Assembly: GCF_016863015.1 (NCBI RefSeq)
Contig: NZ_BOOB01000052.1
Coordinates: 41,502-105,501, forward strand
Reading direction: 5' to 3'
Length of the DNA stretch: 64,000 nucleotides
Source of the DNA: Microbispora amethystogenes
Lineage (GTDB): Bacteria; Actinomycetota; Actinomycetes; Streptosporangiales; Streptosporangiaceae
Shown here one piece after another: positions 7,867 through 15,435 of the stretch; position 1 is the first letter of the stretch, and every line of letters begins with the position of its first letter. The position numbers and the translations under genes were made by a program. Below the pieces are notes generated by a model. That model saw nothing but the letters and a program-made list of their open reading frames with translations. It ran no database searches and was not told the DNA's origin.

Positions 7867-8690
7867 CCTGGCTCGACTCCACCGTCCACCGGGCCCTCGT
7901 CGAGGCGGTCCTGGTCGGCGTGCTCGGCGGGGTGACCGGGGTGTTCGTCGTCGCCCGGCGGCTGCCGTTCTTCACGATGGCCCTCACCCACGCGACGTTC
8001 CCGGGCATCGTGGTCGCCGCCATGCTCGGGGTGAACCTCTATCTCGGCGGGGGGCTGTTCGGGCTGCTGGTGGTCGCCGCCGTCCTGGTCTTCAGCCGGG
8101 GCCGAGGTCAGGACTTCACCACGGCGACCGGCATCGCCCTGTCGGGCGGCTTCGGCCTGGGGGTCGTGCTGGTGTCGTCGCAGGACGGGTTCACCCGCGA
8201 CCTCGCGGCGTACACGGTGGGCGACGTCCTCGCGGTGAGCACGGGCGACCTCGCGGCGACCGTGGCCGTCACCGTGGGCGTGCTGCTCCTGCTGGCCCTG
8301 GTGGGCAAGGAACTGCTGCTCGCGGCCTTCGACCCGGTGGGCGCCGCGGCGCTCGGGCTGCCCACCGTGCTGCTCGACTTCGCCCTGCTGGCGGTCGTCG
8401 TGGTGACCGTCGTCGCCACTGTGCCCGCCCTCGGGACGATCCTCGCCGTCGCGCTGATCGTCGGCCCGGCCGCGACGGCCCGCCTGCTCAGCGACAGGAT
8501 CGCGCTGCTGTTCCCGATCGCCGCGGCGATCGGGGTCGCCTGCGCGCTGGCGGGAGTGTGGGTCTCCACGGTGTGGAACGTCGCGACCGGGGCGTCGATC
8601 GCCCTGCTCGTCGGCCTGGTGTTCGGGGCGGTCTTCCTCGCGACCGCCCTACGCGGACGGACGAGACGGGCCGTGCCGGTCAGGGCGTGA
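7863..8690 (+). CDS. zinc ABC transporter permease 2
   Basis: A 275-residue second ABC-3 permease, starting MTWLDSTVHRALVEAV at an ATG that overlaps the previous stop. The open frame reaches further upstream but only as a shadow of the first permease gene. It repeats the family pattern: MALTHATFPGIVVAAM, LLAAFDPVGAAALGLPTVLLD and ALGTILAVALIVGPAATARLL. Two different permeases point to a heterodimeric channel, as in several actinobacterial and cyanobacterial zinc importers. Its end overlaps by 11 bases with the end of the convergent broken alcohol dehydrogenase. Confidence 0.92.
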   Translation: MTWLDSTVHRALVEAVLVGVLGGVTGVFVVARRLPFFTMALTHATFPGIVVAAMLGVNLYLGGGLFGLLVVAAVLVFSRGRGQDFTTATGIALSGGFGLGVVLVSSQDGFTRDLAAYTVGDVLAVSTGDLAATVAVTVGVLLLLALVGKELLLAAFDPVGAAALGLPTVLLDFALLAVVVVTVVATVPALGTILAVALIVGPAATARLLSDRIALLFPIAAAIGVACALAGVWVSTVWNVATGASIALLVGLVFGAVFLATALRGRTRRAVPVRA

Positions 8691-9861
8691 GCAGGACCTT
8701 GATGGCGCCGTCCTCCTTCTTCTGGAAGATCTCGTAGCCGTGCGGCGCCTGATCGAGCGGCAGCCGGTGGGTCGCCAGGTCCTCGACCCCCAGCGGGTCG
8801 GCGTCGTCGGTCACGAGCGGCATGAGGTCGTCGATCCACCGTTTGACGTGGGCCTGGCCCATCCGCAGCGCGATCCCCTTGTCGAACATCCGCAGCATCG
8901 GCATGGGGTCGGTCATCCCGCCGTACACGCCGCTGATCGAGATCGTGCCGCCGCGCCGCACGGTCTCGATGGCGTCCTGCAGGGCGGCGAGCCGGTCGAG
9001 GCCGGCCCGGGTCATCATGGCGGCGGCCGCCTTGTCGGGCAGCATCCCGGTGACCGTCTGGGCGAACTTGCCGACGGTTTAGCCGTGCGCCTCCATGCCG
9101 ACCGCGTCGATGACCGAGTCGGTGCCCCGGCCGCCGGTCATCGACCGGACCGCCTCGGGCACATTGTCGGTGTCGTTGGCATCGATGACCTCGATGCCGT
9201 GCCTGCGGGCCATCTCCAGACGCTCGGGCACGAGGTCCACGGCGATCACCCGGTAGCCGCGGTGGCGCGCGATGCGGGCCGACATCTGCCCGATCGGGCC
9301 GAGGCCGAAGACCGTGACGCTGCCGCCGTCGGGGATCTCCGCCCACTCGACCGCCTGCCACGAGGTGGGCAGCACGTCGGAGAGGTAGACGAACCTCTCG
9401 TCCGGCGGCCCTTCCGGCACCTTGATCGGCCCGAAGTGGGCCTGCGGCACGCGGAGATACTCCGCCTGGCCGCCGGGCACCTCGCCGTACAGCTTGGTGT
9501 AGCCGAACAGCGCGGCGCCGGTGTCGTACTCGCGGACCTGGGTGGTCTCGCACTGGGCGAACAACGCCCGGTCGCACATGTAGCAGTGGCCGCACGAGAT
9601 GTTGAACGGGATCACGACGCGGTCGCCGGGGGCGATGTGGGTGACCCCCGCGCCGACCTCCTCAACGATCCCCATCGGCTCGTGGCCGAGGACGTCGCCC
9701 TCCCCGATGAACGGACCGAGCACCTCGTAAAGGTGGAGGTCGGAGCCGCAGATGGCGGTCGTGGTGACTCGGATGATCGCGTCGGTCGGTTCCTTGATCG
9801 CTGGGTCCGGAACCTCCTCCACCCGCACGTCGCGCTTGCCGTGCCAGGTGAGTGCCTTCAT
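8680..9861 (-). pseudogene. zinc-dependent alcohol dehydrogenase (formaldehyde-dehydrogenase-like) broken by in-frame stop
   Basis: Read from ATG 9861 (MKALTWHGKRDVRVEEVPDP, good GGAAGGGG site upstream), this is a normal medium-chain dehydrogenase of the glutathione-independent formaldehyde dehydrogenase-like group: GHEPMG catalytic zinc region, CGHCYMCDRALFAQCE structural zinc loop, GLGPIGQMSARIA NAD-binding motif. At 9079-9081 a TAA follows GMEAHG at residue 261; the same frame then continues with TVGKFAQTVTGMLPDKAAAAMM to the natural end at 8680. The single nonsense codon removes about 130 residues of the substrate/dimer domain. Frame is unchanged on both sides, so one base substitution explains it. 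It could be a real recent pseudogene or a sequencing error. Confidence 0.85.
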
Positions 9862-9938
9862 GGTTTCCCCTTCCAGAAGGGCCTGGGTGTCACGATCGTT
9901 CCCGTATGCCCGAGTTATGGAAGAGGAAACGGCCCTTA

Positions 9939-10214
9939 TCAGAGGTGGAGCACGCTGCCGCGCTCGTCCACGTGGTCGGCGCTCTCGTCGTCGAACCACA
10001 CGCCGCCCGTCGCGAGGTAGCGGAACCGGTGCGCGCCGGGCGGGAGGATCACCGACACGGTACGGGTGCCGTTCCTGCGCCGCAGCAGTTCGTGGCAGCC
10101 GGGCAGCCAGTCGTTGAAGTCGCCGACCACGCTGACCGTCCCCAGGGGCTGGTCGACGGGCAGTGCGAAGGTCACGCGGGTCTTCGGGCCGAACAGTCTG
10201 TTGCGCTTCAGCAT
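9939..10214 (-). CDS. small glycogen-binding (CBM48/AMPK-like) domain protein
   Basis: A 91-residue protein made almost entirely of one early-set glycogen-binding domain: VTFALP at the start, VSVVGDFNDWLPG (the G-x-F-N-x-W carbohydrate-binding hallmark), then VSVILPPGAHRFRYLATGGVWFDDESADH. Such small stand-alone modules occur in actinobacteria, often near stress proteins; a carbohydrate or regulatory ligand is likely but unproven. The frame is open to 10262, but the ATG at 10214 follows GGGAGGAG at an ideal distance. No signal peptide, so it is cytoplasmic. Confidence 0.85.
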   Translation of the reverse strand: MLKRNRLFGPKTRVTFALPVDQPLGTVSVVGDFNDWLPGCHELLRRRNGTRTVSVILPPGAHRFRYLATGGVWFDDESADHVDERGSVLHL

Positions 10215-10314
10215 GCGTCTCCTCCCATCCAATGCGATGACGCATATTGTCGCGTATCGCACCTAAAGGAAGAAACCAGTACAGGAAGGACGTAACACAA
10301 TATTCACGGCTTTT

Positions 10315-11130
10315 TCAGGGAATTCGGCCGACCCCGCAGAGGAACCAGGTGGGCAGGTTGCGCCGGGCCTGCCGTAGGAGTGGATTCTCGTCGCCGGGCC
10401 GCCAGTCGTCCAGCGGGACGAGGCCGGGATCGAGGAGGTCGAAACCGTCGAACAGGCCGTGGATCTCCTCGCGGTTCCGCAGGGTGATGCCCGCGTCGGA
10501 ACCCCGGTAGACCGCCGCCCCCTCCCGTGCCGCGCCGCCCCGCTCCTCGTCCGTGACGTGGGACAGCACGAGGTGACTCCCGGGGACGACGGCGTCCCGC
10601 AGCCGGGCCACGAGCTCGGCCGGCTTGTCGTCCCTGGACAGGAAGTGCACCACGGCCACGAGCAGGATCGCGACCGGCTGCGACAGGTCGATCAGCGAGC
10701 GCAGCCCAGGATCGGCGAGGATCTCCTCGGGCCGCCGCAGGTCGCCCCGTACGGTGACGGTGGAGCCGGCGCCCGACAGCAGGGCCCTGGCGTGCGCGAG
10801 CACGACCGGGTCGTGGTCGACGTACGCCACCCGCACGGTGGGATCCAGTTCGTGGGCCACCTCGTGGACCCCGCCCTGGGCGGGCAGCCCGGTGCCGATG
10901 TCCACGAACTGCCGGATGCCGGCCTCGGTAACCAGATGGCGTACGGCGCGGCGCAGGAAGGCGCGGTTGCGGCGGGCCAGTACGCGGGCCTCGGGCGCGA
11001 CCCGCAGGACCCGCTCCGCCGCCTCCCGGTCGGCCGCGTAGTTGTTCTTCCCGCCGAGGAAGTAGTCGTACATGCGGGCGGGGTTGGGGACACTGGCGTC
11101 GATGCCCGGCGGCGGCGCGTCATCGGCCAC
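10315..11130 (-). CDS. DUF574-type S-adenosylmethionine-dependent methyltransferase
   Basis: A 271-residue member of the actinomycete DUF574/Methyltransf_19 family, usually very numerous in these genomes. Signatures: PNPARMYDYFLGGKNNYAAD near the N-terminus, RRNRAFLRRAVRHL, the SAM motif FVDIGTGLPAQGGVHEVA, and VAYVDHDPVVLAHARALL. C-terminal LVPLDDWRP and WFLCGVGR also match. The substrate is unknown for the whole family. The start is a GTG at 11130 (VADDAPPPGIDASVPNPARMY) with AGGGAG upstream; the longer open frame upstream is not family-like. It is monocistronic. Confidence 0.9.
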   Translation of the reverse strand: MADDAPPPGIDASVPNPARMYDYFLGGKNNYAADREAAERVLRVAPEARVLARRNRAFLRRAVRHLVTEAGIRQFVDIGTGLPAQGGVHEVAHELDPTVRVAYVDHDPVVLAHARALLSGAGSTVTVRGDLRRPEEILADPGLRSLIDLSQPVAILLVAVVHFLSRDDKPAELVARLRDAVVPGSHLVLSHVTDEERGGAAREGAAVYRGSDAGITLRNREEIHGLFDGFDLLDPGLVPLDDWRPGDENPLLRQARRNLPTWFLCGVGRIP

Positions 11131-11455
11131 GTGTCTGTCTCCCTGACCGGCGGTAAGCGAAGGTGACTCGCAGCGATCATAGAGCCTGCCCGGGGAAAAC
11201 CCAACGAATACCGACATCGACTCGGTGAACAAAACCGATCCGCCACCTCGCCGCCGCGTCCCGGTTGGCCAGCGCCAGGCACACCGCCTCGCTGTTATCG
11301 GCTGCTCCTCCGCCTTGCGATGCATCCACCTGGATCCCCGCTCGCGACGGGCAGCATTTGCCAGACACGACCTAGGACCATCGTCCGATGTCGCCAGGGG
11401 GTGAAAGCGATCTATAACGGACCTGCTCAGATGTCCGCGGAGGGGAGACAGCCGC
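11131..11455. other. intergenic stretch with no recognisable gene
   Basis: A 325-base divergent gap between the methyltransferase and the quinone-oxidoreductase-like gene. Short open frames exist on the reverse strand (11177-11368), but none has a convincing ribosome site or family match. It must carry the promoters of both flanking genes. I see no strong palindrome in it. Confidence 0.5.
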
Positions 11456-12445
11456 ATGTACGCGGTCCGACTGCACGCCTTCGGCCCTGCCGGCAACCTC
11501 GTCCACGAGGAGGTCGCCGATCCCGAGCCCGGTCCCGGCCAGGTCCGCATCGCCGTGCGGGCGGCCGGGGTCCACCTGGTCGACACCGTGCTGCGGGCCG
11601 GGAAGTACGGCGGGGGCCCGATCCCGGTGCCCGACCTGCCGACGATTCCCGGCCGTGAGGTCGCCGGGATCGTCGACGCGACCGGGCCGGAGACCGATCC
11701 CGCCCTGGTCGGCAGGCGGGTGGTCGCCCACCTCGGCATGGCCCCCGGCGGCTACGCCGAGCTGGCCGTACGGGACGCGGCCGCGATCCACGAGATCCCG
11801 GACGGCCTGGGCTTCGGCGAGGCGGTGGCGATGATCGGCACCGGCCGGACCACCATGGGGATCCTCGACGTGGCGGAGATCCGGGCGGACGACGTCGTCC
11901 TGGTGACGGCGGCGGCGGGCGGCATCGGCAGCCTGCTCGTCCAGGCGGCGCTGCGGGCGGGGGCCACCGTCGTCGGGCTGGCCGGCGGCGCGGCGAAGAC
12001 GCACCGGGTGCTCGGTCTGGGCGCCGCCCATGCCGTGGACTACACCGCCCCCGGCTGGCCGGAGACGGTCCGGGCCGCCCTCGGCGAGCGGGAGGTCACG
12101 CTGGCGCTGGACGGCGTCGGCGGGGACCTCGGCCGGCAGGCCCTGGAACTGCTCGGCCTCGGCGGCAGGCTCGTGCTGTTCGGCTGGGCCGACGCGGCGG
12201 GCGGGCCGACCAGGCTGACCACCGAGGATCTCTACGCGCGCGGCATCACCGCGTCCGTGGCCGTCGGCCCGCGGGTGCTGCGGCGGCCGGGCGGCCTGCG
12301 AGGCCTGGAGGAGCGGGCGCTCGCCGCCGCCGCGTCGGGCACGCTGACGCCGCTCGTACAGAGCTTCGCGCTCAAGGACGCCGCCGCCGCGCACACGGCG
12401 CTGGAGACTCGCGCCACCATCGGCAAGGTGGTCCTGGTCCCCTGA
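11456..12445 (+). CDS. zinc-free quinone-oxidoreductase-like MDR family dehydrogenase
   Basis: A 329-residue medium-chain reductase starting MYAVRLHAFGPAGNLVHEEV. It has the GroES-like N-terminal domain with PGREVAG in place of the catalytic zinc site, no structural zinc cysteines, and an NADPH-binding Rossmann motif ASAGGIG-like (VTAAAGGIGSLLVQAALRAG) followed by AHAVDYT. This is the quinone oxidoreductase/zeta-crystallin subgroup, which reduces quinones or enones with NADPH. A good AGGGGAG ribosome site precedes the ATG. Substrate unknown. It ends 11 bases before the stop of the convergent sulfite-oxidase-like gene. Confidence 0.88.
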   Translation: MYAVRLHAFGPAGNLVHEEVADPEPGPGQVRIAVRAAGVHLVDTVLRAGKYGGGPIPVPDLPTIPGREVAGIVDATGPETDPALVGRRVVAHLGMAPGGYAELAVRDAAAIHEIPDGLGFGEAVAMIGTGRTTMGILDVAEIRADDVVLVTAAAGGIGSLLVQAALRAGATVVGLAGGAAKTHRVLGLGAAHAVDYTAPGWPETVRAALGEREVTLALDGVGGDLGRQALELLGLGGRLVLFGWADAAGGPTRLTTEDLYARGITASVAVGPRVLRRPGGLRGLEERALAAAASGTLTPLVQSFALKDAAAAHTALETRATIGKVVLVP

Positions 12446-12456
12446 GGGCTCCTCCG

Positions 12457-13515
12457 TCAGGCCACGAGGACGGGGTGGGGGAGCACCGAGTTGTGGCAGT
12501 AGCCGAGAGCGTTCCAGGGGGTGGCGTCCGGCTGGGGGCGGCCGTGCTCGTCGGTCGCGCGCACGCGCACCACATGTGCCCCGGGGGCGGGGTCCCAGGC
12601 GAAGCGCCAGCGGGTCCAGACGCCGGAGAGGTCCGGCCCGTCGAGTGTGGCCGGCCGCCAGGGTCCGTCGTCGATCCGGTAGTCGACCGCCGCCACCCGG
12701 TCCTCGCCGGCGTACGCCCGGCCGCGGACCAGGCGCGGGCCGGACCGCAGCCGGGCCGGCCAGGGCAGTTCGACCAGGCACGCGACGGGAGTGGAGGTGA
12801 TGGGCAGGGCGGGCTCGCCGGGTGTCACGAGCACGTAGTCGTCGGTGTTCCACGGCACGCGCAGCGGCCGGTCGGAGACCTCGATCCGGCCCACCCATTT
12901 GATCGCGGCGGCGCCGAGCCAGCCCGAGACCACCACGCGGGCGGGAAAGCCGTGGTCCGGCGGCAGAATCTCACCGTTCATGGCGAGTGCGAGCAGGGTG
13001 TCGGGGGCCAGGGCCTTGGCGAGGGGCATCGGGCGGCGTGCGCGGCCCTCGTCGAGCCCTTCGGGCATGACCTCGACGGCGGCGCCGGTGAGACCGGCGG
13101 GTTCGAGCAGGTCGCGCAGCGGGACGCCGGTCCACTCGGCGGTGCCGATCGCGCCACGCTCCCACTGGACCCCGTCGAAGCGGCGCCCGCACTCGGCGGC
13201 GAACAGGGCGCGCCGGTTGCCGGCGCACTCCAGCGTACGGACGACCGACACGAGCGGGAACCGGTGCCACAGGTCGTCGTAGGTGTAGTCGACGGCTCGC
13301 CGGACGCCGGCGCCCTCGACGCGCAGCGTCCAGGCGCGGGGGTCGAGACGGGGGGTCGGCGCGTGGTTGCGGACGAAGAACCGGTCGCACGGGGTGAGCA
13401 GGCCGGGCAGCCGGTCGGGCCGGGTGCCGTAGTCGAGGCCGGTGCCCGCGTCCTCCATCAGGGCGGGGGGAGTCGGTTTCACCACCGCCGTGCCCGGGAC
13501 GTCGCGGACCCGCAT
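12457..13515 (-). CDS. sulfite-oxidase-like molybdopterin enzyme
   Basis: A 352-residue protein with the sulfite oxidase Moco domain followed by the Ig-like dimerisation domain. The N-terminal FFVRNHAPTP motif and the molybdenum-ligating cysteine Cys97 in VRTLECAGNRR are present, then GAIGTAEWTGVPLRDLL, GFPARVVVSGWLGAAAIKWV and WNALGYCHNS near the end. No heme-b5 domain and no Tat or Sec signal are seen, so it appears cytoplasmic and needs another electron acceptor. It would oxidise sulfite or a related substrate. No maturation or cytochrome partner lies next to it; the TauE/SafE-type permease at 17.9 kb is the nearest sulfur-related gene. Confidence 0.9.
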   Translation of the reverse strand: MRVRDVPGTAVVKPTPPALMEDAGTGLDYGTRPDRLPGLLTPCDRFFVRNHAPTPRLDPRAWTLRVEGAGVRRAVDYTYDDLWHRFPLVSVVRTLECAGNRRALFAAECGRRFDGVQWERGAIGTAEWTGVPLRDLLEPAGLTGAAVEVMPEGLDEGRARRPMPLAKALAPDTLLALAMNGEILPPDHGFPARVVVSGWLGAAAIKWVGRIEVSDRPLRVPWNTDDYVLVTPGEPALPITSTPVACLVELPWPARLRSGPRLVRGRAYAGEDRVAAVDYRIDDGPWRPATLDGPDLSGVWTRWRFAWDPAPGAHVVRVRATDEHGRPQPDATPWNALGYCHNSVLPHPVLVA

Positions 13516-13574
13516 CCACGCCTCCTCACACTGTCGGCGCCCGGGCGTCAGCCATATCGCTCAGCCCATATCGC

Positions 13575-13736
13575 TCAGCCCAGGTCGCCCGCCCGCCGGG
13601 CCTGGCGCTCGGCCCAGGATGCGAGGCGCGACCAGCGCCGGGCCGCGGCCATGCGGCTCGCGACGCGGGCGTGGTCCGCCGCGCGGTGCAGTTCGGTGAC
13701 CCTCTCGGTGGCCAGGGAGTAGTCGTAGAACATCAT
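13575..13736 (-). CDS. small Arg/Ala-rich hypothetical protein
   Basis: A 53-residue open frame starting MMFYDYSLATERVTELHRAA and ending RQARRAGDLG. It looks like the very small actinobacterial proteins with an N-terminal Y-D-Y followed by an amphipathic, Arg/Ala-rich helix; function unknown. Codon use is normal for the window, with strong third-position GC. It sits 92 bases downstream of the ArsR gene on the same strand and behind an inverted repeat. The ribosome site (GGGGCGG) is modest, and either of two adjacent ATGs may start it. A tandem duplication of CATATCGCTCAGCC lies just past its stop. Confidence 0.6.
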   Translation of the reverse strand: MMFYDYSLATERVTELHRAADHARVASRMAAARRWSRLASWAERQARRAGDLG

Positions 13737-13752
13737 TGCCGCCCCATCGCCG

Positions 13753-13786
13753 TTGTAACTGTCTTTATTTTCTTAGGCAGTTACAA
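13753..13786. promoter_or_regulatory. inverted repeat with TTGTAACTG arms, operator-like
   Basis: TTGTAACTG at 13753-13761 is repeated as its exact reverse complement CAGTTACAA at 13778-13786, separated by 16 AT-rich bases. Two more GTAAC elements follow (13789-13793 and 13802-13806). The cluster lies immediately upstream of the small protein gene and downstream of the ArsR gene. Arm length and spacing suit a dimeric regulator; it could also act as a weak transcription stop for the ArsR gene. Confidence 0.5.
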
Positions 13787-13828
13787 AGGTAACGTAAAGC
13801 CGGTAACTGGTCAAGGCGGATTGGACGG

Positions 13829-14173
13829 TTACGCGCGCGGGACGCACCGCGTCTCGTACGCGCGCAGCACGGCCTCCAGCAGGCCGGGGAAGAGGGTGTC
13901 GAGGTCCTCCCGGCGCAGGCAGCTCATCTTGGCGGTGCCCCGGTAGACCTGCCTGATCACCCCCGCCTCGCGCAGTACCCGGAAGTGATGGGTGCTGGTC
14001 GACTTGCTGACGGCGAGGTCAATCTCCGAGCAGGACGCCTCGCCGCCGCCCGCGAGGTAGTGCACCACGTGGAGGCGGGCGGGATCGGACAGTGCGTGCA
14101 GCACGTCTTCGAGCCGGATCTCGGCGCTGTCCGGATGGTCGAGTGTCCGGAGCTGAGGAGGGGCGGACGACAT
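13829..14173 (-). CDS. ArsR-family winged-helix repressor
   Basis: A 114-residue regulator beginning MSSAPPQLRTLDHPDSAEI. The winged helix-turn-helix shows the ArsR signature LSDPARLHVVHYL, then EIDLAVSKSTSTHHFRVLREAGVI (recognition helix) and the beta-wing RGTAKMSCLRREDL. A pair of cysteines exists (one in ASCSEID, one in MSCLR) but no classical ELCVCDL metal motif, so the effector may be a redox or organic signal instead of a metal. ATG 14173 has GGGAG upstream. It is divergent from an Old Yellow Enzyme gene, and the shared gap holds two palindromes. Confidence 0.9.
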   Translation of the reverse strand: MSSAPPQLRTLDHPDSAEIRLEDVLHALSDPARLHVVHYLAGGGEASCSEIDLAVSKSTSTHHFRVLREAGVIRQVYRGTAKMSCLRREDLDTLFPGLLEAVLRAYETRCVPRA

Positions 14174-14202
14174 CGGTGGCTCCCTTCGTGAACCCCTCAT
14201 TG

Positions 14203-14218
14203 TACGAAGGTCTTCGTA
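14203..14218. promoter_or_regulatory. palindrome in the ArsR/OYE divergent promoter (site 1)
   Basis: TACGAAG-GT-CTTCGTA is a perfect 7-base inverted repeat located about 30 bases upstream of the ArsR start and just before a TTGACA hexamer facing the Old Yellow Enzyme gene. A winged-helix dimer could bind here and control both directions. Confidence 0.65.
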
Positions 14219-14220
14219 GT

Positions 14221-14255
14221 TTGACAGATGCCGTAGTACGACGGATATCGTACTA
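14221..14255 (+). promoter_or_regulatory. promoter with overlapping palindrome of the Old Yellow Enzyme gene (site 2)
   Basis: A consensus -35 TTGACA lies at 14221-14226. The -10 candidates (GATATC at 14244 or TATCGT at 14246) fall inside a perfect inverted repeat, TAGTACGA at 14234-14241 and TCGTACTA at 14248-14255 with a 6-base spacer. A repressor bound here would cover the -10 element. The downstream gene starts at 14284. Confidence 0.65.
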
Positions 14256-14283
14256 GCGTCCCGACGACGAGAGGAGCGCGGCC

Positions 14284-15381
14284 GTGAGCGCGTTGTTCGA
14301 GCCCCTGGCCCTGCGGAACCTGACCATCCCCAACCGTGCCTGGATGTCGCCTATGTGCCAGTACTCCGCGGCGGTGGAGGGCCCGGAGCAGGGCGTGCCC
14401 ACCGACTGGCATCTCACCCACCTCGGGTCGAGGGCGGTGGGCGGAGCCGGCCTGGTCATGACCGAGGCCACCGCCGTGTCGCCGGAGGGCCGGATCAGCC
14501 CCGCCGACGTGGGCCTGTGGAACGAGCGCCAGCAGGAGGCCTTCGGCCGGATCACCCGGTTCCTGACCGAGCACGGCGCGGTGCCCGGCGTCCAGCTCGC
14601 CCACGCCGGCCGCAAGGCGTCGACGGACCGCACTTGGCGCGGCGGCGGGCCGGTCGGCCCGGAGGAGCACGGCTGGCAGCCGGTCGCGCCGAGCGCGATC
14701 CCGTTCGACGAGGGCCACCCGGTGCCCCACGAGCTGGGCGAGGAGGACATCCGGCGGCTCGTCGGCGACTTCGCGGCGGCGGCGCGCCGGGCGCTCGCGG
14801 CGGGCTTCAAGGTCGCAGAGGTCCACGGCGCCCACGGCTACCTGATCCACCAGTTCCTGTCGCCGTTCACCAACCACCGCACCGACGCGTACGGCGGCTC
14901 CTTCGAGAACCGCGCCCGCCTCGCCCTGGAGGTGGTCGACGCGGTGCGCGCGGAGTGGCCCGAGGACCTCCCGGTGTTCTTCCGCGTCTCGGCGACCGAC
15001 TGGCTCAGCGAGAATCCCGAGGACCCTCGCGAGGGCTGGACGGCGGACGACACCGTACGGCTGGCCAAGGAACTGCTCTCCCACGGCGTCGACCTGCTGG
15101 ACGTGTCGTCCGGCGGCAACGCGCCGCGGGCGCGCATCGCGACCGGCCCCGGCTACCAGGTGCCGTTCGCGGCCCGGGTGCGGGCCGAGACCGACCTGCG
15201 CGCCTCGGCCGTCGGGCTCGTCACCGAGCCGCGCCAGGCGGAGGAGATCGTGGCGTCCGGGCAGGCCGACGCGGTGATGCTCGGCCGCGCGCTGCTGCGC
15301 GACCCCTACTGGCCGAACCACGCGGCCCGGGAGCTGGGCGCCGACGGCAACTGGCCCGACCAGTACCACCGCGCCGTCTGA
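14284..15381 (+). CDS. NADH:flavin oxidoreductase, Old Yellow Enzyme family (YqjM-like)
   Basis: A 365-residue FMN-dependent ene-reductase. N-terminal LFEPLALRNLTIPNRAWMSPMCQYS carries the YqjM-type Cys that tunes FMN, then THLGSRAVGGAGLVMTEATAV, the substrate-binding histidines in GVQLAHAGRKAST and FKVAEVHGAHGYLIHQFLSPFTNHRTDAYGG-type active-site stretch, and C-terminal QADAVMLGRALLRDPYW. It reduces activated C=C bonds of enones or nitro compounds with NAD(P)H, usually for xenobiotic or stress response. GTG start with GAGAGGAG upstream. ArsR-family control by the divergent gene is likely, given the palindromes between them. Confidence 0.94.
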   Translation: MSALFEPLALRNLTIPNRAWMSPMCQYSAAVEGPEQGVPTDWHLTHLGSRAVGGAGLVMTEATAVSPEGRISPADVGLWNERQQEAFGRITRFLTEHGAVPGVQLAHAGRKASTDRTWRGGGPVGPEEHGWQPVAPSAIPFDEGHPVPHELGEEDIRRLVGDFAAAARRALAAGFKVAEVHGAHGYLIHQFLSPFTNHRTDAYGGSFENRARLALEVVDAVRAEWPEDLPVFFRVSATDWLSENPEDPREGWTADDTVRLAKELLSHGVDLLDVSSGGNAPRARIATGPGYQVPFAARVRAETDLRASAVGLVTEPRQAEEIVASGQADAVMLGRALLRDPYWPNHAARELGADGNWPDQYHRAV

Positions 15382-15435
15382 CCGGCCCTCTGAGCGGCTC
15401 GTCTGACCTGGGCGGACCTGGGTAGGGGTCGCGGT

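Noticed and set aside
11177..11368. A 63-residue reverse-strand frame in the intergenic gap
   Set aside because: No ribosome site, no family resemblance and unbalanced codon use compared with neighbouring genes.
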